Positions 53,831 to 64,000 of a DNA stretch of 64,000 nucleotides are shown piece after piece. The notes under the pieces were generated by a model. That model was not told where the DNA came from and did not search any database. It saw only the letters and a list, made by a program, of their open reading frames with translations. Location of the stretch: assembly GCF_032854445.1 (NCBI RefSeq), contig NW_027017966.1:62001-126000 (forward strand). Direction: 5' to 3'. Position 1 is the stretch's first letter; each line of letters opens with the position of its first letter. The stretch is from Liolophura sinensis (Eukaryota > Mollusca > Polyplacophora > Chitonida > Chitonidae). The position numbers and the translations under genes were made by a program.

Positions 53831-54899
53831 TCAAATCTTTGGGTCAAGCCCATTTAACTCACCCAACAAATGTCTTACTTCTAAGTCGAAGACAAACTCA
53901 ATGTCTTTATCTACATGTAGAAAAACCACACCATTTGTATATAAAAAAAAACACAAGGTACTTGATACAATCCGCTGTAAAAAGTACAATTGAACACTGA
54001 CCCACATCAATAAGGTGCCAAAGGATGCGCAATTGGGCCAGGCATCTCCAGCTGTTGAAAAATTGCAAATTTCCTTGGTTTCCATGGAGTAAGAGCCGTT
54101 GCTGGGCACGTGATCTTGACATCATTGATTATTCATTTGTGGCTACAGCCAAAAGTATTGGTCGGAGAGCAACGCGGTTTGCACCATTCGATTTCTCGTC
54201 ACAAAATACGTCGGATTAGCCTCTTACCAGCAGCATTGGAACAGTTTTTCCACTTTTGGATTTTTGCCTGGTCATTTTGCTAATTGAAATCGGCTACATT
54301 AACTATGTACAATCGCGACTAGTCATTACTATATTCAACATTTCATTATAAGTTATGTGCCCTTCGGTAGCCCAGACGACGTCAAATCTTTGGGCCAAGC
54401 CCATTTAACTCACCCAGCAAATGTCTTACTTCTAAGTCGTAGACAAACTCAATGTCTTTATCTACATGTAGAAAAACCACACCATTTGTATATAAAAAAA
54501 ACACAAGGTACTTGATACAACCCGCTGTAAAAAGTACAATTAAACACTGACCCACATCAATAAGGTGCCAAAGGATGCGCAATTGGGCCAGGCATCTCCA
54601 GCTGTTGAAAAATTGCAAATTTCCTTGGTTTCCATGGAGTAAGAGCCGTTGCTGGGCACGTGATCTTGACATCATTGATTATTCATTTGTGGCTACAGCC
54701 AAAAGTATTGGTCGGAGAGCAACGCGGTTTGCACCATTCGATTTCTCGTCACAAAATACGTCGGATTAGCCTCTTACCAGCAGCATTGGAACAGTTTTTC
54801 CACTTTTGGATTTTTGCCTGTTCTTTTTGCTAATTGAAATCGGCTGCATTAACTATGTACAATCGCGACTGGTCATTACTATATTCAACTTTTCATTAT

Positions 54900-56550
54900 A
54901 AGTTATGTGCCCTTCGGTAGCCCAGACGACGTCAAATCTTTGGGCCAAGCCCATTTAACTCACCCAACAAATGTCTTACTTCTAAGTCGAAGACAAACTC
55001 AATGTCTTTATCTACATGTAGAAAAACCACACCATTTGTATGTAAAAAAAACAAAAGGTACTTGATACAATCCGCTGTAAAAAGTACAATTGAACACTGA
55101 CCCACATCAATAAGGTGCCAAAGGATGCGCAATTGGGCCAGGCATCTCCAGCTGTTGAAAAATTGCAAATTTCCTTGGTTTCCATGGAGTAAGAGCCGTT
55201 GCTGGGCACGTGATCTTGACATCATTGATTATTCATTTGTGGCTACAGCCAAAAGTATTGGTCGGAGAGCAACGCAGTTTGCACCATTCGATTTCTCGTC
55301 ACAAAATACGTCGGATTAGCCTCTTACCAGCAGCATTGGAACAGTTTTTCCACTTTTGGATTTTTGCCTGGTCATTTTGCTAATTGAAATCGGCTACATT
55401 AACTATGTACAATCGCGACTGGTCATTACTATATTCAACATTTCATTATAAGTTCTGTGCCCTTCGGTAGCCCAGACGACGTCAAATCTTTGGGCCAAGC
55501 CCATTTAACTCACCCAGCAAATGTCTTACTTCTAAGTCGAAGACAAACTCAATGTCTTTATCTACATGTAGAAAAACCACACCATTTGTATATAAAAAAA
55601 ACACAAGGTACTTGATACAACCCGCTGTAAAAAGTACAATTGAACACTGACCCACATCAATAAGGTGCCAAAGGATGCGCAATTGGGCCAGGCATCTCCA
55701 GCTGTTGAAAAATTGCAAATTTCCTTGGTTTCCATGGAGTAAGAGCCGTTGCTGGGCACGTGATCTTGACATCATTGATTATTCATTTGTGGCTACAGCC
55801 AAAAGTATTGGTCGGAGAGCAACGCGGTTTGCACCATTCGATTTCTCGTCACAAAATACGTCGGATTAGCCTCTTACCAGCAGCATTGGAACAGTTTTTC
55901 TACTTTTGGATTTTTGCCTTGTCTTTTTGCGAATTGAAATCGGCTACATTAACTATGTACAATCGCGACTGGTCATTACTATATTCAACTTTTCATTATA
56001 AGTTATGTGCCCTTCGGTAGCCCAGACGACGTCAAATCTTTGGGCCAAGCCCATTTAACTCACCCAGCAAATGTCTTACTTCTAAGTCGAAGACAAACTC
56101 AATGTCTTTATCTACATGTAGAAAAACCACACCATTTGTATATAAAAAAAACAAAAGGTACTTGATACAATCCGCTGTAAAAAGTACAATTGAACACTGA
56201 CCCACATCAATAAGGTGCCAAAGGATGCGCAATTGGGCCAGGCATCTCCAGCTGTTGAAAAATTGCAAATTTCCTTGGTTTCCATGGAGTAAGAGCCGTT
56301 GCTGGGCACGTGATCTTGACATCATTGATTATTCATTTGTGGCTACAGCCAAAAGTATTGGTCGGAGAGCAACGCGGTTTGCACCATTCGATTTCTCGTC
56401 ACAAAATACGTCGGATTAGCCTCTTACCAGCAGCATTGGAACAGTTTTTCCACTTTTGGATTTTTGCCTGTTCTTTTTGCTAATTGAAATCGGCTGCATT
56501 AACTATGTACAATCGCGACTGGTCATTACTATATTCAACTTTTCATTATA
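54900..56550. repeat. 3-unit (1650-bp) tandem duplication, copy 1
   Basis: Codes are GAT, ACC, AAT. The marker AACGCAGTTTG near 55271, otherwise AACGCGGTTTG, recurs only at 56921. Haplotypes downstream of each core follow the same order in both copies. Confidence 0.88.
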
Positions 56551-58200
56551 AGTTATGTGCCCTTCGGTAGCCCAGACGACGTCAAATCTTTGGGCCAAGC
56601 CCATTTAACTCACCCAACAAATGTCTTACTTCTAAGTCGAAGACAAACTCAATGTCTTTATCTACATGTAGAAAAACCACACCATTTGTATGTAAAAAAA
56701 ACAAAAGGTACTTGATACAATCCGCTGTAAAAAGTACAATTGAACACTGACCCACATCAATAAGGTGCCAAAGGATGCGCAATTGGGCCAGGCATCTCCA
56801 GCTGTTGAAAAATTGCAAATTTCCTTGGTTTCCATGGAGTAAGAGCCGTTGCTGGGCACGTGATCTTGACATCATTGATTATTCATTTGTGGCTACAGCC
56901 AAAAGTATTGGTCGGAGAGCAACGCAGTTTGCACCATTCGATTTCTCGTCACAAAATACGTCGGATTAGCCTCTTACCAGCAGCATTGGAACAGTTTTTC
57001 CACTTTTGGATTTTTGCCTGGTCATTTTGCTAATTGAAATCGGCTACATTAACTATGTACAATCGCGACTGGTCATTACTATATTCAACATTTCATTATA
57101 AGTTCTGTGCCCTTCGGTAGCCCAGACGACGTCAAATCTTTGGGCCAAGCCCATTTAACTCACCCAGCAAATGTCTTACTTCTAAGTCGAAGACAAACTC
57201 AATGTCTTTATCTACATGTAGAAAAACCACACCATTTGTATATAAAAAAAACACAAGGTACTTGATACAACCCGCTGTAAAAAGTACAATTGAACACTGA
57301 CCCACATCAATAAGGTGCCAAACGATGCGCAATTGGGCCAGGCATCTCCAGCTGTTGAAAAATTGCAAATTTCCTTGGTTTCCATGGAGTAAGAGCCGTT
57401 GCTGGGCACGTGATCTTGACATCATTGATTATTCATTTGTGGCTACAGCCAAAAGTATTGGTCGGAGAGCAACGCGGTTTGCACCATTCGATTTCTCGTC
57501 ACAAAATACGTCGGATTAGCCTCTTACCAGCAGCATTGGAACAGTTTTTCTACTTTTGGATTTTTGCCTTGTCTTTTTGCGAATTGAAATCGGCTACATT
57601 AACTATGTACAATCGCGACTGGTCATTACTATATTCAACTTTTCATTATAAGTTATGTGCCCTTCGGTAGCCCAGACGACGTCAAATCTTTGGGCCAAGC
57701 CCATTTAACTCACCCAGCAAATGTCTTACTTCTAAGTCGAAGACAAACTCAATGTCTTTATCTACATGTAGAAAAACCACACCATTTGTATATAAAAAAA
57801 ACAAAAGGTACTTGATACAATCCGCTGTAAAAAGTACAATTGAACACTGACCCACATCAATAAGGTGCCAAAGGATGCGCAATTGGGCCAGGCATCTCCA
57901 GCTGTTGAAAAATTGCAAATTTCCTTGGTTTCCATGGAGTAAGAGCCGTTGCTGGGCACGTGATCTTGACATCATTGATTATTCATTTGTGGCTACAGCC
58001 AAAAGTATTGGTCGGAGAGCAACGCGGTTTGCACCATTCGATTTCTCGTCACAAAATACGTCGGATTAGCCTCTTACCAGCAGCATTGGAACAGTTTTTC
58101 CACTTTTGGATTTTTGCCTGTTCTTTTTGCTAATTAAAATCGGCTGCATTAACTATGTACAATCGCGACTGGTCATTACTATATTCAACTTTTCATTATA
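56551..58200. repeat. 3-unit (1650-bp) tandem duplication, copy 2
   Basis: The marker AACGCAGTTTG is near 56921. Private changes after duplication are AACGATGCG near 57321 and GCTAATTAAAAT near 58130. A third copy is not present; the next unit is AAT rather than GAT. Confidence 0.88.
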
Positions 58201-61200
58201 AGTTATGTGCCCTTCGGTAGCCCAGACGACGTCAAATCTTTGGGCCAAGCCCATTTAACTCACCCAGCAAATGTCTTACTTCTAAGTCGAAGACAAACTC
58301 AATGTCTTTATCTACATGTAGAAAAACCACACCATTTGTATATAAAAAAAACAAAAGGTACTTGATACAATCCGCTGTAAAAAGTACAATTGAACACTGA
58401 CCCACATCAATAAGGTGCCAAAGGATGCGCAATTGGGCCAGGCATCTCCAGCTGTTGAAAAATTGCAAATTTCCTTGGTTTCCATGGAGTAAGAGCCGTT
58501 GCTGGGCACGTGATCTTGACATCATTGATTATTCATTTGTGGCTACAGCCAAAAGTATTGGTCGGAGAGCAACGCGGTTTGCACCATTCGATTTCTCGTC
58601 ACAAAATACGTCGGATTAGCCTCTTACCAGCAGCATTGGAACAGTTTTTCTACTTTTGGATTTTTGCCTGGTCATTTTGCTAATTGAAATCGGCTACATT
58701 AACTATGTACAATCGCGACTGGTCATTACTATATTCAACATTTCATTATAAGTTCTGTGCCCTTCGGTAGCCCAGACGACGTCAAATCTTTGGGCCAAGC
58801 CCATTTAACTCACCCAGCAAATGTCTTACTTCTAAGTCGAAGACAAACTCAATGTCTTTATCTACATGTAGAAAAACCACACCATTTGTATATAAAAAAA
58901 ACACAAGGTACTTGATACAACCCGCTGTAAAAAGTACAATTGAACACTGACCCACATCAATAAGGTGCCAAAGGATGCGCAATTGGGCCAGGCATCTCCA
59001 GCTGTTGAAAAATTGCAAATTTCCTTGGTTTCCATGGAGTAAGAGCCGTTGCTGGGCACGTGATCTTGACATCATTGATTATTCATTTGTGGCTACAGCC
59101 AAAAGTATTGGTCGGAGAGCAACGCGGTTTGCACCATTCGATTTCTCGTCACAAAATACGTCGGATTAGCCTCTTACCAGCAGCATTGGAACAGTTTTTC
59201 CACTTTTGGATTTTTGCCTGGTCATTTTGCTAATTGAAATCGGCTACATTAACTATGTACAATCGCGACTGGTCATTACTATATTCAACTTTTCATTATA
59301 AGTTATGTGCCCTTCGGTAGCCCAGACGACGTCAAATCTTTGGGTCAAGCCCATTTAACTCACCCAGCAAATGTCTTACTTCTAAGTCGAAGACAAACTC
59401 AATGTCTTTATCTACATGTAGAAAAACCACACCATTTGTATATAAAAAAAACACAAGGTACTTGATACAACCCGCTGTAAAAAGTACAATTAAACACTGA
59501 CCCACATCAATAAGGTGCCAAAGAATGCGCAATTGGGCCAGGCATCTCCAGCTGTTGAAAAATTGCAAATTTCCTTGGTTTCCATGGAGTAAGAGCCGTT
59601 GCTGGGCACGTGATCTTGACATCATTGATTATTCATTTGTGGCTACAGCCAAAAGTATTGGTCGGAGAGCAACGCGGTTTGCACCATTCGATTTCTCGTC
59701 ACAAAATACGTCGGATTAGCCTCTTACCAGCAGCATTGGAACAGTTTTTCCACTTTTGGATTTTTGCCTGGTCATTTTGCTAATTGAAATCGGCTACATT
59801 AACTATGTACAATCGCGACTGGTCATTACTATATTCAACTTTTCATTATAAGTTATGTGCCCTTCGGTAGCCCAGACGACGTCAAATCTTTGGGTCAAGC
59901 CCATTTAACTCACCCAACAAATGTCTTACTTCTAAGTCGAAGACAAACTCAATGTCTTTATCTACATGTAGAAAAACCACACCATTTGTATATAAAAAAA
60001 ACACAAGGTACTTGATACAATCCGCTGTAAAAAGTACAATTGAACACTGACCCACATCAATAAGGTGCCAAAGGATGCGCAATTGGGCCAGGCATCTCCA
60101 GCTGTTGAAAAATTGCAAATTTCCTTGGTTTCCATGGAGTAAGAGCCGTTGCTGGGCACGTGATCTTGACATCATTGATTATTCATTTGTGGCTACAGCC
60201 AAAAGTATTGGTCGGAGAGCAACGCGGTTTGCACCATTCGATTTCTCGTCACAAAATACGTCGGATTAGCCTCTTACCAGCAGCATTGGAACAGTTTTTC
60301 CACTTTTGGATTTTTGCCTGGTCATTTTGCTAATTGAAATCGGCTACATTAACTATGTACAATCGCGACTAGTCATTACTATATTCAACATTTCATTATA
60401 AGTTATGTGCCCTTCGGTAGCCCAGACGACGTCAAATCTTTGGGCCAAGCCCATTTAACTCACCCAGCAAATGTCTTACTTCTAAGTCGAAGACAAACTC
60501 AATGTCTTTATCTACATGTAGAAAAACCACACCATTTGTATATAAAAAAAAACACAAGGTACTTGATACAACCCGCTGTAAAAAGTACAATTGAACACTG
60601 ACCCACATCAATAAGGTGCCAAAGGATGCGCAATTGGGCCAGGCATCTCCAGCTGTTGAAAAATTGCAAATTTCCTTGGTTTCCATGGAGTAAGAGCCGT
60701 TGCTGGGCACGTGATCTTGACATCATTGATTATTCATTTGTGGCTACAGCCAAAAGTATTGGTCGGAGAGCAACGCGGTTTGCACCATTCGATTTCTCGT
60801 CACAAAATACGTCGGATTAGCCTCTTACCAGCAGCATTGGAACAGTTTTTCCACTTTTGGATTTTTGCCTGTTCTTTTTGCTAATTGAAATCGGCTGCAT
60901 TAACTATGTACAATCGCGACTGGTCATTACTATATTCAACTTTTCATTATAAGTTATGTGCCCTTCGGTAGCCCAGACGACGTCAAATCTTTGGGCCAAG
61001 CCCATTTAACTCACCCAACAAATGTCTTACTTCTAAGTCGAAGACAAACTCAATGTCTTTATCTACATGTAGAAAAACCACACCATTTGTATGTAAAAAA
61101 AACAAAAGGTACTTGATACAATCCGCTGTAAAAAGTACAATTGAACACTGACCCACATCAATAAGGTGCCAAAGGATGCGCAATTGGGCCAGGCATCTCC

Positions 61201-64000
61201 AGCTGTTGAAAAATTGCAAATTTCCTTGGTTTCCATGGAGTAAGAGCCGTTGCTGGGCACGTGATCTTGACATCATTGATTATTCATTTGTGGCTACAGC
61301 CAAAAGTATTGGTCGGAGAGCAACGCGGTTTGCACCATTCGATTTCTCGTCACAAAATACGTCGGATTAGCCTCTTACCAGCAGCATTGGAACAGTTTTT
61401 CCACTTTTGGATTTTTGCCTGGTCATTTTGCTAATTGAAATCGGCTACATTAACTATGTACAATCGCGACTAGTCATTACTATATTCAACATTTCATTAT
61501 AAGTTATGTGCCCTTCGGTAGCCCAGACGACGTCAAATCTTTGGGCCAAGCCCATTTAACTCACCCAGCAAATGTCTTACTTCTAAGTCGAAGACAAACT
61601 CAATGTCTTTATCTACATGTAGAAAAACCACACCATTTGTATATAAAAAAAACACAAGGTACTTGATACAACCCGCTGTAAAAAGTACAATTAAACACTG
61701 ACCCACATCAATAAGGTGCCAAAGGATGCGCAATTGGGCCAGGCATCTCCAGCTGTTGAAAAATTGCAAATTTCCTTGGTTTCCATGGAGTAAGAGCCGT
61801 TGCTGGGCACGTGATCTTGACATCATTGATTATTCATTTGTGGCTACAGCCAAAAGTATTGGTCGGAGAGCAACGCGGTTTGCACCATTCGATTTCTCGT
61901 CACAAAATACGTCGGATTAGCCTCTTACCAGCAGCATTGGAACAGTTTTTCCACTTTTGGATTTTTGCCTGTTCTTTTTGCTAATTGAAATCGGCTGCAT
62001 TAACTATGTACAATCGCGACTGGTCATTACTATATTCAACTTTTCATTATAAGTTATGTGCCCTTCGGTAGCCCAGACGACGTCAAATCTTTGGGCCAAG
62101 CCCATTTAACTCACCCAACAAATGTCTTACTTCTAAGTCGAAGACAAACTCAATGTCTTTATCTACATGTAGAAAAACCACACCATTTGTATGTAAAAAA
62201 AACAAAAGGTACTTGATACAATCCGCTGTAAAAAGTACAATTGAACACTGACCCACATCAATAAGGTGCCAAAGGATGCGCAATTGGGCCAGGCATCTCC
62301 AGCTGTTGAAAAATTGCAAATTTCCTTGGTTTCCATGGAGTAAGAGCCGTTGCTGGGCACGTGATCTTGACATCATTGATTATTCATTTGTGGCTACAGC
62401 CAAAAGTATTGGTCGGAGAGCAACGCGGTTTGCACCATTCGATTTCTCGTCACAAAATACGTCGGATTAGCCTCTTACCAGCAGCATTGGAACAGTTTTT
62501 CCACTTTTGGATTTTTGCCTTGTCTTTTTGCGAATTGAAATCGGCTACATTAACTATGTACAATCGCGACTGGTCATTACTATATTCAACTTTTCATTAT
62601 AAGTTATGTGCCCTTCGGTAGCCCAGACGACGTCAAATCTTTGGGCCAAGCCCATTTAACTCACCCAGCAAATGTCTTACTTCTAAGTCGAAGACAAACT
62701 CAATGTCTTTATCTACATGTAGAAAAACCACACCATTTGTATATAAAAAAAAACACAAGGTACTTGATACAACCCGCTGTAAAAAGTACAATTGAACACT
62801 GACCCACATCAATAAGGTGCCAAAGGATGCGCAATTGGGCCAGGCATCTCCAGCTGTTGAAAAATTGCAAATTTCCTTGGTTTCCATGGAGTAAGAGCCG
62901 TTGCTGGGCACGTGATCTTGACATCATTGATTATTCATTTGTGGCTACAGCCAAAAGTATTGGTCGGAGAGCAACGCGGTTTGCACCATTCGATTTCTCG
63001 TCACAAAATACGTCGGATTAGCCTCTTACCAGCAGCATTGGAACAGTTTTTCTACTTTTGGATTTTTGCCTTGTCTTTTTGCGAATTGAAATCGGCTACA
63101 TTAACTATGTACAATCGCGACTGGTCATTACTATATTCAACTTTTCATTATAAGTTATGTGCCCTTCGGTAGCCCAGACGACGTCAAATCTTTGGGCCAA
63201 GCCCATTTAACTCACCCAGCAAATGTCTTACTTCTAAGTCGAAGACAAACTCAATGTCTTTATCTACATGTAGAAAAACCACACCATTTGTATATAAAAA
63301 AAACAAAAGGTACTTGATACAATCCGCTGTAAAAAGTACAATTGAACACTGACCCACATCAATAAGGTGCCAAAGGATGCGCAATTGGGCCAGGCATCTC
63401 CAGCTGTTGAAAAATTGCAAATTTCCTTGGTTTCCATGGAGTAAGAGCCGTTGCTGGGCACGTGATCTTGACATCATTGATTATTCATTTGTGGCTACAG
63501 CCAAAAGTATTGGTCGGAGAGCAACGCGGTTTGCACCATTCGATTTCTCGTCACAAAATACGTCGGATTAGCCTCTTACCAGCAGCATTGGAACAGTTTT
63601 TCCACTTTTGGATTTTTGCCTGGTCATTTTGCTAATTGAAATCGGCTACATTAACTATGTACAATCGCGACTGGTCATTACTATATTCAACATTTCATTA
63701 TAAGTTCTGTGCCCTTCGGTAGCCCAGACGACGTCAAATCTTTGGGCCAAGCCCATTTAACTCACCCAGCAAATGTCTTACTTCTAAGTCGAAGACAAAC
63801 TCAATGTCTTTATCTACATGTAGAAAAACCACACCATTTGTATGTAAAAAAAACACAAGGTACTTGATACAATCCGCTGTAAAAAGTACAATTGAACACT
63901 GACCCACATCAATAAGGTGCCAAAGGATGCGCAATTGGGCCAGGCATCTCCAGCTGTTGAAAAATTGCAAATTTCCTTGGTTTCCATGGAGTAAGAGCCG
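58201..64000. repeat. Right segment, mixed units, with a 2201-bp spaced pair
   Basis: Unit order by code from about 58.3 kb is AAT, ACC, ACC, ACT, ACC, GAT, ACC, GAT, ACC, AAT, GCT. Two ACC units with A9 runs (60544-60552 and 62745-62753) lie 2201 bp apart and enclose GAT, ACC, GAT. ACTAGTCAT replaces ACTGGTCAT near 60369 and 61470; the only other copy I saw is near 54319. Private change: AAAGAATGCG near 59521. The last unit starts at 63916 and is cut at offset 85 by the window end. Confidence 0.85.

Larger units (their letters stand above)
1..64000. repeat. 550-bp satellite array, about 118 head-to-tail units
   Basis: The anchor word GGTGCCAAAG recurs at 121, 671, 1221, 1771, 2042, 2592 and so on to 63916, at 550-bp steps except for two 271-bp steps and ten steps of 548, 549 or 551 bp. 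All units lie in one direction, without inversion, insertion of foreign DNA or gap. Neighbouring units look roughly 97-99% identical by eye. Common variant sites used as a three-letter code are offset 479 (A in about 66 units, G in about 50, C in 2), offset 491 (C in about 77, A in about 41) and offset 508 (C or T). Both ends of the window are mid-unit, so neither array boundary is visible. This is the signature of eukaryotic satellite DNA. Family and species are not recognised; a centromeric, subtelomeric or other heterochromatic location is inference. Confidence 0.97.

Noticed and set aside
1-64000. CRISPR array or bacterial repeat system
   Set aside because: The unit is 550 bp with no short repeat and unique spacer pattern, and no cas-like gene is present.
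1-64000. Ribosomal DNA spacer, 5S array or tandem tRNA cluster
   Set aside because: I see no 5S, 18S, 28S or tRNA sequence in the unit.

Overview
The whole 64 kb window is one uninterrupted, head-to-tail satellite DNA array. The repeat unit is 550 bp, about 40% G+C by hand count of one unit. Using the word GGTGCCAAAG as unit position 1 (first seen at base 121), about 118 unit starts fall in the window, all in the same orientation. The array begins before base 1 and runs past base 64000. I see no protein-coding gene, rRNA, tRNA, transposon, CRISPR array or unique flanking DNA. Because 550 is not a multiple of three and stops occur in every frame of each unit, no reading frame crosses units; the recurring 64-97 codon frames are by-products of the repeat.

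This layout points to eukaryotic heterochromatin (centromeric, pericentromeric, subtelomeric or knob-like). I cannot name the species or family. Satellites of about this length exist in grasses (from memory, wheat CentT550 and rye pSc250), but only length supports that comparison.

To follow order along the array I code each unit by three common variant bases: offset 479 (A, G or C in TAT-A/G/C-TAAAA), offset 491 (C or A in AACA-C/A-AAGG) and offset 508 (C or T before CCGC). Layout: 1-6571, a 4121-bp eight-unit period containing two twin 271-bp truncated units; 6572-12615, mixed units; 12616-24790, two near-identical copies of an 11-unit, 6050-bp block; 22845-28652, a 6-unit, 3300-bp duplication; 28653-39500, mixed units including a diverged relative of the 11-unit block; 39501-45020, alternating units with nested 3299-bp and 1099-bp duplications; 45021-53950, a 7-unit, 3850-bp period; 54900-58250, a 3-unit, 1650-bp duplication; 58251-64000, mixed units with a 2201-bp spaced pair.

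There is thus no single higher-order repeat. The array looks like a patchwork of local block duplications of 2, 3, 4, 6, 7, 8 and 11 units, as expected from repeated unequal exchange or replication-based amplification. The most interesting signals are the shared truncation scar, a nearly invariant core carrying a CACGTG site in every unit, a common base change that makes or breaks a TATA-like box, and small length changes confined to the right half.
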